Positions 29,977 through 37,965 of a stretch of DNA of 64,000 bases are shown piece by piece (positions within the stretch are counted from its first letter, which is position 1; each line of letters opens with the position of its first letter). The stretch comes from Ramlibacter henchirensis (GTDB lineage: Bacteria; Pseudomonadota; Gammaproteobacteria; Burkholderiales; Burkholderiaceae_C), in assembly GCF_004682015.1 (NCBI RefSeq), contig NZ_SMLM01000001.1, positions 2,480,001-2,544,000 of the forward strand. The letters are read 5' to 3'. Below the pieces are notes generated by a model that was not told where the DNA came from, did not search any database, and was given only the letters and a program-made list of their open reading frames with translations. The position numbers and the translations under genes are program-made.

Positions 29977-31236
29977 ATGCGCGTCCCCTACGAGCTGGTG
30001 CTGGGTTGGCGCTACACCCGGGCCGGGCGGGCGACCCGCCGCAACGGCTTCATCTCCTTCATCTCCGGCGTTTCCATGCTCGGCATCGCGCTGGGCGTGG
30101 CGGCGCTGATCATCGTGCTGTCGGTGATGAACGGCTTCCAGAAGGAAGTGCGCGACCGCATGCTGGGCGTGGTGTCGCATATCGAGGTGTACGGACCCGG
30201 CGGCGGCGTGCTGCCCGACCTGGACCGCACCATGCGCGAGGCGCGCAGCCATCCGCAGGTGCGGGGCGCCGCGCCCTTCGTCGCCGCGCAGGCGCTGATC
30301 GCGCGCGGCGAGGACATGCGTGGCGCGCTGGTGCGCGGCATCGACCCCGCGCGCGAACCCGAGGTGACGGACCTCGCGCGCACCGTGCGCGCCGGCGTGC
30401 TGGAGCGGCTGGCGCCGGGCGAGTTCGGCGTGGTGCTCGGCGCGGAGCTGGCGCGGGCGCTCGGCGTCCGGGAGGGCGATCCCGTCACGATGATCGCGCC
30501 CGGCGGGCAGGTCACGCCCGCCGGCATCGTGCCGCGGCTGAAGCAGATGACCGTCGTGGGCACCTTCGACTCCGGCCATTACGAATACGACAGCGGGCTG
30601 GTGCTGATGCACCTGCAGGACTCGGAGCGGCTGTTCCGCCTCGAAGGCCCGACGGGGGTGCGCCTGAAGCTCGCCGATCTGCACCAGGCGCGCGAAGTCG
30701 CCGCGCATCTGGCGAGCGAAGTGCTCACCGGGCCGGTGGTGGTGCGGGACTGGACGCGCCAGAACCGCACCTGGTTCGCGGCCGTGCAACTGGAAAAACG
30801 GATGATGTTCATCATCCTGACGCTGATCGTCGCGGTGGCCGCCTTCAATCTGGTGAGCACGCTGGTGATGACCGTCACCGACAAGCGGGCCGACATCGCG
30901 ATCCTGCGCACGCTGGGCGCGAGTCCGCGCAGCATCATGGGCATCTTCGTCGTGCAGGGCGCCACCGTCGGCGTGATCGGCACGCTGGCCGGCCTGCTGC
31001 TCGGGCTGGCGATCGCCCTCAACATCGACGTCATCGTGCCGGCGCTGGAGACCGCCCTCGGCGCGAGCTTCCTGCCGCGCGACATCTACCTGATCAGCCG
31101 CATGCCCAGCGACCCGCAAAGCGGCGACATCGTGCCGATCGCGGTGATCTCGCTGGTGCTGGCCTTCGTGGCCACGCTGTACCCGAGCTGGCGAGCGAGC
31201 CGCGTCAACCCGGCCGAGGCGCTTCGCTATGAATGA
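29977..31236 (+). CDS. lolC: Lipoprotein-releasing ABC transporter permease (LolC/LolE family)
   Basis: Permease of the LolCDE system that extracts outer-membrane lipoproteins from the inner membrane and hands them to LolA. The 419-residue protein has an N-terminal membrane helix within [20 protein letters not shown], a large periplasmic domain (about residues 45-260) and three C-terminal membrane segments in the FtsX domain ([20 protein letters not shown]). Only one permease gene precedes lolD here; a LolF-type homodimer, or a lolE elsewhere, is possible. I chose ATG 29977; no clear ribosome site is visible. Confidence 0.93.
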   Translation: MRVPYELVLGWRYTRAGRATRRNGFISFISGVSMLGIALGVAALIIVLSVMNGFQKEVRDRMLGVVSHIEVYGPGGGVLPDLDRTMREARSHPQVRGAAPFVAAQALIARGEDMRGALVRGIDPAREPEVTDLARTVRAGVLERLAPGEFGVVLGAELARALGVREGDPVTMIAPGGQVTPAGIVPRLKQMTVVGTFDSGHYEYDSGLVLMHLQDSERLFRLEGPTGVRLKLADLHQAREVAAHLASEVLTGPVVVRDWTRQNRTWFAAVQLEKRMMFIILTLIVAVAAFNLVSTLVMTVTDKRADIAILRTLGASPRSIMGIFVVQGATVGVIGTLAGLLLGLAIALNIDVIVPALETALGASFLPRDIYLISRMPSDPQSGDIVPIAVISLVLAFVATLYPSWRASRVNPAEALRYE

Positions 31237-31912
31237 GAACGGCGCGCCCGTGCTCCAGGCCCGCGGCCTGGCCAAGCGGTTCACCGAAGGCGGCCTGGAC
31301 GTGGAGGTGCTGCGCGGCGTGGACCTCGACGTCGAAAGCGGCGAAACGGTGGCCATCGTCGGCGCCTCCGGCTCGGGCAAGAGCACGCTGCTGCACCTCC
31401 TCGGCGGCCTGGACGCGCCCACGGCGGGGTCGGTGCAGCTGGCCGGTCACGCGATGGCTTCGCTGAATCAGGCGAAACAGGGCGACCTGCGCAACAAGCA
31501 CCTGGGGTTCGTGTACCAGTTCCATCACCTGCTTCCGGAATTCAGTGCGCTCGACAACGTCGGCATGCCGCTGCGCATCCGGCGCGAATCGCCCGAGGCC
31601 TGCGCCGCCGCGGCAACCGAAACGCTGGAGGCGGTGGGGTTGGGGCATCGACTGGGGCATCGTCCCGCCGAACTTTCCGGCGGCGAGCGCCAGCGCGTCG
31701 CGATCGCGCGGGCGCTGGTCACGCGACCTGACTGCGTGCTGGCGGACGAGCCCACCGGCAACTTGGACCGCGTGACGGCCGACGCGGTTTTCGACCTGAT
31801 GCTGCACCTGGCCCATGAGCGCGGAACGGCGTTCGTGCTCGTGACGCACGACGAGGCGCTGGCGGCGCGCTGCGGAAGGCAGCTGCGGCTAACGTCGGGT
31901 CGCCTCGCTTGA
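31229..31912 (+). CDS. lolD: Lipoprotein-releasing ABC transporter ATPase
   Basis: The 227-residue ATPase partner of LolC. Walker A is [12 protein letters not shown] near residue 47, the Q-loop is in [18 protein letters not shown], the signature is [15 protein letters not shown] and Walker B ends in [10 protein letters not shown]. Its ATG lies eight bases inside the lolC reading frame, so translation is coupled. It converges on the VWA gene. Confidence 0.95.
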   Translation: MNENGAPVLQARGLAKRFTEGGLDVEVLRGVDLDVESGETVAIVGASGSGKSTLLHLLGGLDAPTAGSVQLAGHAMASLNQAKQGDLRNKHLGFVYQFHHLLPEFSALDNVGMPLRIRRESPEACAAAATETLEAVGLGHRLGHRPAELSGGERQRVAIARALVTRPDCVLADEPTGNLDRVTADAVFDLMLHLAHERGTAFVLVTHDEALAARCGRQLRLTSGRLA

Positions 31913-31930
31913 TCAACGGCAACCGGGCCT

Positions 31931-31948
31931 TTTGACGCGAAGCGTCAA
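31931..31948. terminator. Hairpin between convergent lolD and the VWA gene
   Basis: TTTGACGC (31931-31938) pairs exactly with GCGTCAAA (31941-31948) around a short loop, in the 32-base gap after lolD and overlapping the stop codon of the VWA gene. No T-run follows on either strand, so terminator activity is uncertain. Confidence 0.4.
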
Positions 31949-32988
31949 AGGATCCTGTTGAACCACAGCAGCGACAGCCCCGCCGACAACAGCGCCAGCG
32001 CGGCCGCGGCCATCGCCATCAGCGCCGAGATCTCGGTCTCCTTCTTCTCCACCGTCAGCTTGGAGCTGAGCGTCTCGTAGACCTTCTTCAGGTCCTGCGC
32101 CGTTCCGGCGTAGAAGTACTCGGCCTGGGTCTTCTGCGCGATCGCCTTGAGCGTCTCTTCGTCGAGGCGCACGCGCATGGACCAGCCTTCGAAGCCGATG
32201 GTTTCGCCGTCCACCGTGCCGATGCCCACCGTGTAGACGCGCACGCCGCGGTCGGCGGCCATCTTGGCGGCTTCGAGAGGGTCCACGCCCGTGGTGCGCT
32301 GGCCGTCGGTCAGCATGATGATCGCGGCCGAGCTGTACGAACCCGGAGCGACGGGAGTGAACTCCTTTTTCTCCTTCTTGTCGGCATCGATGGCGAAGCC
32401 ACGCTGCCGCTCGCGGCCGCTGCCCTGCATGGCCGCGAGTTCGATGCCCTGGTCGGGGAACAGCGTGGCCAGGGAGATGACGATGGCGTTGCCGGTGGCC
32501 GTGGCGCGCTGCAGCTGGAAGCGGTCGATCGCGGTGATCAGGTCGTCCCGGTTCACCGTCGGCAGCTGGGCCACTTGCGCCGAACCGGCGAAGGCGACGA
32601 TGCCGACCTTCACATGACGCGGCAGGTCGCCGATGAAGGACTTGGCGGCGTTCTGGGCCGCAACCAGGCGGTTGGGCTGCACGTCCGCGGCGCGCATGCT
32701 GCCCGACACGTCCATGGCCAGGATGATGGTCTGCTGGTTCGACGGCAGCGTCACGACCGCATGCGGCCGCGCTGCCGCCAGCAGCATCGCCGTCATGGCC
32801 AGCAGGAAGAGCACGGGCGGGATGTGGCGCTTGATGCTCTGGCCGGCGCCCATCGCTTCCTTCACGATCGACAGCGACGCGTAGCGCACCGCCATCTTCT
32901 TCTTGCGGCGCAGCAGCCAGACATACGTCACCACCAGCAGCGGCAGGGCCAGCAGCAGCCAGAGGAATTCGGGCCAGAGGAAATGCAT
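31945..32988 (-). CDS. VWA domain membrane protein (BatA-like)
   Basis: A 347-residue inner-membrane protein: two N-terminal membrane segments (residues 5-26 and 57-73), a von Willebrand A domain with the metal-ion site D93-x-S95-x-S97 (AMDVSGSM) and later IIMLTDGQ, and a C-terminal membrane segment (about 318-345). It matches BatA-type proteins of MoxR-DUF58-VWA operons, thought to act with the AAA+ ATPase in maturing or protecting envelope complexes. GGGAGG lies before ATG 32988. A 160-base gap containing a dispersed repeat separates it from DUF58. Confidence 0.9.
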   Translation of the reverse strand: MHFLWPEFLWLLLALPLLVVTYVWLLRRKKKMAVRYASLSIVKEAMGAGQSIKRHIPPVLFLLAMTAMLLAAARPHAVVTLPSNQQTIILAMDVSGSMRAADVQPNRLVAAQNAAKSFIGDLPRHVKVGIVAFAGSAQVAQLPTVNRDDLITAIDRFQLQRATATGNAIVISLATLFPDQGIELAAMQGSGRERQRGFAIDADKKEKKEFTPVAPGSYSSAAIIMLTDGQRTTGVDPLEAAKMAADRGVRVYTVGIGTVDGETIGFEGWSMRVRLDEETLKAIAQKTQAEYFYAGTAQDLKKVYETLSSKLTVEKKETEISALMAMAAAALALLSAGLSLLWFNRIL

Positions 32989-33057
32989 CGGACCTCCCGT
33001 CATTCGCTAAACGGAGTTCGCATCGCGCACGGCGTGCGATCGACCGGGACATGCAAG

Positions 33058-33136
33058 CGGCCACCGCGGAACCGGCTTTGCTGGGCCGCTGGTGGCGCCC
33101 CCTTGAGGGGGAGGCGGCCGAAGGCCGCTTCGGGGG
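33058..33136 (+). repeat. Dispersed intergenic repeat, copy B
   Basis: A 79-base copy of the element at 22277-22354, with the same start (CGGCCACCGCGGAACCGGCT) and end (CCGCTTCGGGGG) and a handful of differences. It lies between the DUF58 stop and the VWA start, inside what otherwise looks like one minus-strand operon, so it may affect the stability or balance of that transcript. Confidence 0.85.
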
Positions 33137-33148
33137 TGGGCGTGTTCA

Positions 33149-34141
33149 TCAGGCGGCGTGTTTGAGGTGCGCCGGCATCCCGCCGCCGGCCGAGAGGCGG
33201 GTGCGGCGCTTGCGCATTTCGGTGAAGCGGATCACCGCGTCGACCAGGTCGGCGTCGGTGGAAAGCTCGAGCGCGTCGACGCCGGCCTGCATCAGCGCCT
33301 GCCGCAGGTCGGCTTCGCGCTGGGCGGCGATGCGGGCGAAGCGCTTGCGGAAGCCCGCGTCGTGCGTGTCCACCAGCACCTGCTCGCCGGTCTCCGCGTC
33401 GCGCAGCGTCAGCAGGCCCAGGTCCGGCAGCTGCAGCTCCAGCGGATCGAGCACCCGCACGGCCACCACCTCATGGCGCTGGGCCAGCAGCGCGAGCGCG
33501 CGCTCCCAGCCCGGCTCGCTGATGAAGTCGGACACGACGAACACCGTGGAGCGGCGCCTGATCAGGCCGGCGGCCGAATCGAGCAGGTCGCGCAGCCGCG
33601 TCGGACCGCCCTCCTTGATGCTGGGGCGGTCTTGCAGCGTGTGCAGCAGGTGCAGCACATGGCGGCGGCCGCCGCGGGTCGGGATCACCGTGTCCACGCC
33701 GGAGCCGTAGAGCATCGCGCCGATGCGGTTGCCGTGTCGGGTGAGCATGCGCGCCAGCACGGCCACGAACTCGGCCGAGACATTGCGCTTGCGCTGCTCG
33801 CCCGAACCGAAGTCGACCGACGGGCTCAGGTCCATCAGGAACCACGCGGCCATCTCGCGGTCCTCGGTGAAGACGCGGACGTGCGGCGTGTCGGTGCGGG
33901 CGGTGACGTTCCAGTCGATGTGGCGCACGTCGTCGTGGTGCTGGTACTCGCGCAGGTCGGCCAGGTCCAGCCCCGCACCGCGCATCAGCGTGCGGTAGTC
34001 GCCTTGCAGCAAGCCATCGAGCCGGCGGATGACCGTCCACTCGAGGCGCTTGAGCACGCGCTCGGCGGCGCCGCCCGGCGCGGGCGCCGGTTCGGCAACG
34101 GGCTGGGGCGCCGCAGGCGCCCTACGCAGCCAGTTTTTCAT
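33149..34141 (-). CDS. DUF58 domain-containing protein
   Basis: A 330-residue soluble protein with the DUF58 signature YQHHDDVRHIDWNVTART near residue 70 and a degenerate VWA-like fold after it (WFLMDLSPSVDFGS, TVFVVSDFIS). DUF58 proteins partner MoxR ATPases; the biochemical role is unsettled. Its 5' end overlaps the moxR coding end by 20 bases, which implies coupling. A Pro/Ala-rich linker occupies residues 9-24. Confidence 0.93.
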   Translation of the reverse strand: MKNWLRRAPAAPQPVAEPAPAPGGAAERVLKRLEWTVIRRLDGLLQGDYRTLMRGAGLDLADLREYQHHDDVRHIDWNVTARTDTPHVRVFTEDREMAAWFLMDLSPSVDFGSGEQRKRNVSAEFVAVLARMLTRHGNRIGAMLYGSGVDTVIPTRGGRRHVLHLLHTLQDRPSIKEGGPTRLRDLLDSAAGLIRRRSTVFVVSDFISEPGWERALALLAQRHEVVAVRVLDPLELQLPDLGLLTLRDAETGEQVLVDTHDAGFRKRFARIAAQREADLRQALMQAGVDALELSTDADLVDAVIRFTEMRKRRTRLSAGGGMPAHLKHAA

Positions 34142-35129
34142 GTTCGAGCGGGCGGGCCGGCGCCGGAATCCTGGCCATGATCTGCCCGATCACGGCATCG
34201 GCGTTCATGCCTTCGGACAGGGCCTCGTACGACAGCACCAGGCGGTGGCGCAGCACGTCGCTCACCAGGTCGGTCATGTCCTCGGGCAAGGCGTAGGTGC
34301 GTCCCCGGAGCATGGCCAGAGCACGCGCGCCCTCGGTCAGGCTGATGGTGCCGCGCGGACTGGCGCCGAAGGTGATGAAGCGGCGCAGCTCCTTCATGCC
34401 GTGCCGCTCCGGGTTGCGCGTGGCGGACACCAGCTTCACCGCGTACTGCACCAGCGACGGATCGACGTACACGCGGCGGCACTCGTGCTGCAGCGTCGCC
34501 AGCTGCTCCGTGGTGGCCACGGGCGACACGTCCACCGCGGGGCCGGTGACGCGCTCGACGATCACGTACTCCTCCTCGTCGGTGGGGTAGTCGACCAGCA
34601 CCTTCATCATGAAGCGGTCCACCTGCGCTTCCGGCAGCGGATAGGTGCCCTCGGTCTCGATCGGGTTCTGCGTCGCCATCACCAGGAACGGGCTGGGCAC
34701 CTTGTGCGTCTCGCCGGCGATCGTGACCTGGCGCTCCTGCATCACTTCGAGCAGCGCGCTCTGCACCTTGGCGGGGGCGCGGTTGATTTCGTCGGCGAGC
34801 AGCAGGTTGGTGAACACCGGGCCGAGCGAGGTGCTGAAGTCGCCGTTCTTCTGGTTGTAGATGCGCGTGCCCACCAGGTCGGCCGGCACCAGGTCGGGCG
34901 TGAACTGGATGCGCTTGAAGTGGCCGCGCACCGTGCTGGCCAGCGTCTTGACTGTCAGCGTCTTGGCCAGTCCCGGCACGCCTTCCACCAGCAGGTGGCC
35001 CTGGGCGAGCATGGCGACCATCACGCGTTCGAGGAAGCGGTCCTGCCCGACCACGATGCGCTTGACCTCATAGAGGATCTGCTCCATGAGCTTGGCAGTG
35101 GCGGTGTCCTGGCGCGTCGTGGAATCCAT
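34122..35129 (-). CDS. MoxR family AAA+ ATPase
   Basis: A 335-residue AAA+ chaperone-like ATPase. Walker A is VEGVPGLAKT at residues 48-57, Walker B is LLLADEINRAP, and sensor-1 is in MATQNPIETEGTYPLPEAQ. MoxR proteins act with DUF58 and VWA partners, both encoded downstream on the same strand. I chose ATG 35129 (MDSTTRQDTATAKLMEQIL). The gap from the upstream protease gene is 64 bases. Confidence 0.94.
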   Translation of the reverse strand: MDSTTRQDTATAKLMEQILYEVKRIVVGQDRFLERVMVAMLAQGHLLVEGVPGLAKTLTVKTLASTVRGHFKRIQFTPDLVPADLVGTRIYNQKNGDFSTSLGPVFTNLLLADEINRAPAKVQSALLEVMQERQVTIAGETHKVPSPFLVMATQNPIETEGTYPLPEAQVDRFMMKVLVDYPTDEEEYVIVERVTGPAVDVSPVATTEQLATLQHECRRVYVDPSLVQYAVKLVSATRNPERHGMKELRRFITFGASPRGTISLTEGARALAMLRGRTYALPEDMTDLVSDVLRHRLVLSYEALSEGMNADAVIGQIMARIPAPARPLEHEKLAA

Positions 35130-35193
35130 TGCAGGCGTGCTTTCTCTGTTGGATGGAGGAAGGGGCGGACGGGATGAAAGGCGCAATTGCCGC

Positions 35194-36216
35194 TCAGAAG
35201 GGCGGCAGGCCGGCGGCCTGCGCGGCGTTCTCGATGGGTACGGCGAAACCGATGCCGAGGAAGGTGCGCGCCGGGGTGGGATTGAGGATGGCGGTGACGA
35301 TGCCGACCACTTCGCCATCCATCGTGACCAGCGGGCCACCGGAATTGCCGGGGTTGGCGGCCGCATCGAACTGGATGAGGTTGCTCATCTCCTGCTTGCC
35401 CTCCGGCGAGCGGAACGAGCGCTTCAGGCCGGAGATCACGCCGCCGGAAGCGGAAGGCCCGATGCCGAACGGGAAGCCGACGGCCAGCACTTTGTCGCCC
35501 GGTCCCAGGTCGCCGGTGGACCGCATGGTGGCCGCGATCATGTCGTCGGGGATCTTCGCGGCCTGCAGCACCGCGAGATCGTTCTCGGCCTGCACGCCGG
35601 TGATCGTGGCCGACGCCTCCAGGCCGTCGTGGAACGTCACCTTGATGCTGTCCGCGCCGGAGACCACGTGCAGGTTGGTCAGGATGATTCCCTTGTCCAC
35701 GATCACCACGCCCGTGCCGACGCCGGCTTCGATTTCTTCCTCGTCACCCGAGGCGGAGGGCCGCTCGACCTTGTTCGCGGGATCGATCGCTTCGGGCTTG
35801 GCCTTGGGCGTGCGCTGCGGCAGCCGGCTTGGCGGCTCTTCCTTCAGCCGGCTCTTCTTCACGTAGCTCACGACGCGCACGACCGATGGCCGCACGTTCT
35901 CGTATGCCTTGGCGTACTCGGAGGGCAACTGCTGGGTTTCAAGCGTCTTGAGCACCGCCGCGTTGATGTCCTTCTGCGTGATGCGCTGCTGGCCCGGCCG
36001 CAGGTTGAGCGTGAGGCTGGCGGCCAGCATCGCAGCGAGCAGCGCGATGGCCGCCCACATCATGGCTGGGCTGGAGAGATTGAAACGGCGCTTGCGGGCC
36101 GGTGCTGCGGGTTGGGGGGCGGAAGGGGTTGCCGCCTCGGGTGCTTCCTGCGCTGCGGCTCGAGCCGGGTGCGCAGGAGCCGGACGGCTGGAGCTGTAGA
36201 GAGCTGGCCTGCGCAT
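35194..36216 (-). CDS. Membrane-anchored S1C trypsin-like protease lacking a PDZ domain
   Basis: A 340-residue protein: a Pro/Ala-rich cytoplasmic stretch (residues 10-45), one membrane segment (51-72), a linker, and a trypsin-like domain with an intact triad His183 (LTNLHVV), Asp213 (ENDLAVL) and Ser292 (NPGNSGGPL). The protein stops soon after the protease fold, so the PDZ domain of DegP/DegS relatives is absent. It lies first in a minus-strand run with MoxR, DUF58 and VWA genes, suggesting a shared envelope role. Start ATG 36216 gives the anchor near the N-terminus. Confidence 0.88.
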   Translation of the reverse strand: MRRPALYSSSRPAPAHPARAAAQEAPEAATPSAPQPAAPARKRRFNLSSPAMMWAAIALLAAMLAASLTLNLRPGQQRITQKDINAAVLKTLETQQLPSEYAKAYENVRPSVVRVVSYVKKSRLKEEPPSRLPQRTPKAKPEAIDPANKVERPSASGDEEEIEAGVGTGVVIVDKGIILTNLHVVSGADSIKVTFHDGLEASATITGVQAENDLAVLQAAKIPDDMIAATMRSTGDLGPGDKVLAVGFPFGIGPSASGGVISGLKRSFRSPEGKQEMSNLIQFDAAANPGNSGGPLVTMDGEVVGIVTAILNPTPARTFLGIGFAVPIENAAQAAGLPPF

Positions 36217-36336
36217 CGGATCACCTTGTCCACAACGAAGGGTTCGCTTCAAGAACCCTGGAAAGCGAGAGCACACGGTATCACGGTTTGCTGCGCGGTG
36301 CACGATTGCGGCCGGGCCCTCCGGAGGGGATCGGGC

Positions 36337-37209
36337 ATGATCCGCGCGATGTCAGCGCTCGTCGATACGCACTGCCACCTCGACGCTCCCGAGTTCGCTC
36401 GCGATGCCACGGATGTGCGTCAGCGCGCGCGGCGTGCGGGTGTCGTGCACTGCCTGATTCCGGCGGTTCACACGGCTGCGTTTGACGCGGTGCGGACCCT
36501 CGCGCACCAGGGCGGCGACAGCTATGCGCTGGGCATCCATCCGCTGTTCACGCCGCAAGCGTCGCAAGAGGACCTCGAGACGCTCGATGGCGCGCTCACC
36601 GAACACGCGAACGATCCGCGACTGGTCGCGGTCGGCGAGATCGGGCTCGACTATTTCGTGCCGGGCCTGGACGCGGACAAGCAGGAGTTCTTCTATCGCC
36701 AGCAGCTGCGCATCGCGCGCCGTCATGGGCTTCCGGTTGTGCTGCACGTGCGAAGGTCGGCGGACCGGCTGCTGAGGCATCTGCGGGAGGTGTCCGTGCA
36801 AGGCATCGCGCATGCGTTCAACGGCAGCGAGCAACAGGCGCACGAATTCATCGCGCTCGGATTCAAGCTCGGCTTTGGGGGCGCGGTCACGTATGACAGG
36901 GCGCTTCAGTTGCGCCGACTCGCGGCGGGATTGCCTCTTTCGGCTCTCGTGCTGGAGACGGACGCACCGGACATTCCGCCGCACTGGCTCTACCGGACGG
37001 CGCAGGAGAGGGCGCAAGGCTTGCCCCAAGGGCGCAATGAGCCGGGGGAGCTGGCGCGTATTGCAGAGGTGGTCGCGGGCCTGCGAGGCATTGCGGTTGA
37101 AGAGCTGGCGGAGGCGACGACGCAAAATGCCCAGGACGTGGTTCCACGGCTGGCGGCGCTGCTTGCGGATGGGCCCGTTCGTTGCGCTGCGGATAATCCG
37201 CCGCCGTGA
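36337..37209 (+). CDS. TatD family metal-dependent hydrolase (DNase)
   Basis: A 290-residue TIM-barrel hydrolase with metal ligands in LVDTHCHLDAPEF, the Glu in AVGEIGLDYF, His in VVLHVRRS and HAFNG, and Asp in LETDAPDIPP. TatD proteins are 3'-5' exonucleases or AP-endonucleases of DNA repair. GGAGGGG at 36322-36328 supports ATG 36337; ATG 36349 is possible. The stop overlaps the next start as GTGA. A far longer in-frame reading upstream is antisense to the protease/MoxR genes and is not coding. Confidence 0.92.
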   Translation: MIRAMSALVDTHCHLDAPEFARDATDVRQRARRAGVVHCLIPAVHTAAFDAVRTLAHQGGDSYALGIHPLFTPQASQEDLETLDGALTEHANDPRLVAVGEIGLDYFVPGLDADKQEFFYRQQLRIARRHGLPVVLHVRRSADRLLRHLREVSVQGIAHAFNGSEQQAHEFIALGFKLGFGGAVTYDRALQLRRLAAGLPLSALVLETDAPDIPPHWLYRTAQERAQGLPQGRNEPGELARIAEVVAGLRGIAVEELAEATTQNAQDVVPRLAALLADGPVRCAADNPPP

Positions 37210-37958
37210 GCGCCCGCCCGACCCCGCTGCCTGAAGTCAACTTCTCCGACCACGGCGACATCCGCTACCTGCATCTCGGAACCGAATGGGTCCAGGGGTC
37301 GATGCGCCTGGACGATCCCTTCTCGATCCACCTCGAATACGTGCAGCGCATGATGGCCTGGCTGCTGTTCGTCGATCCTGCGTCCGTCTCGAAGCGGCAC
37401 GCGATGCAGCTCGGTCTGGGCGCCGCGGGCCTGACCAAGTTCTGTCACCGCCACCTGCGGATGAAGACGACCGCCATCGAGCTCAACCCGCAGGTGATCG
37501 CCGCCTGCCGCCTGTGGTTCAAGCTTCCGCGCGACGACAGCCGCCTGTCCGTGATCCTCGGCGATGCCGCGGAAGTCGCGGCGCACGAGCACTGGCGCGG
37601 CGCGATCGACGCGCTGCAGGTCGACCTGTACGACCACGAGGCCGCGGCCCCGGTCCTGGACAGCCAGGCCTTCTATGCGGATTGCCGTCGGCTGCTCACC
37701 GAGGATGGCTGCATGACGGTCAACCTGTTCGGCCGGTCCTCCAGCTATGAGCGGAGCCTGGCTCGCATCTGCTCCGCCTTCGGGCCCGATGCGGTCTGGT
37801 CGTTCCGGCCGACGCGGGAAGGCAACACGATCGTGCTCGCATTGCGCACGCCGCAGCTGCCGACGCGCGCGGAACTGATGGAGCGCGCCTACACCATCCA
37901 GCAGCGGTGGGAGCTGCCCGCGGTCAAGTGGCTGCGCGTGCTCAAGAGTGTGGAATGA
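37206..37958 (+). CDS. Spermidine synthase-like protein (methyltransferase fold)
   Basis: A 250-residue protein starting at GTG inside the tatD stop. It has a Rossmann-type AdoMet/dcAdoMet site (MQLGLGAAGLTKFC near residue 68, AIELNP near 92, LGDAAE near 119) and DALQVDLYDHEA where spermidine synthases have a D-x-x-D catalytic region. It is shorter than true SpeE and lacks the N-terminal beta domain, so polyamine synthesis is not certain. Many Burkholderiales carry it annotated as spermidine synthase. Confidence 0.75.
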   Translation: MSARPTPLPEVNFSDHGDIRYLHLGTEWVQGSMRLDDPFSIHLEYVQRMMAWLLFVDPASVSKRHAMQLGLGAAGLTKFCHRHLRMKTTAIELNPQVIAACRLWFKLPRDDSRLSVILGDAAEVAAHEHWRGAIDALQVDLYDHEAAAPVLDSQAFYADCRRLLTEDGCMTVNLFGRSSSYERSLARICSAFGPDAVWSFRPTREGNTIVLALRTPQLPTRAELMERAYTIQQRWELPAVKWLRVLKSVE

Positions 37959-37965
37959 TGGCGCC

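Noticed and set aside
35086..36336. Plus-strand open frame extending tatD upstream by over 400 codons
   Set aside because: It is antisense to the moxR and protease genes. ATG 36337 with GGAGGGG upstream gives the exact TatD N-terminus.
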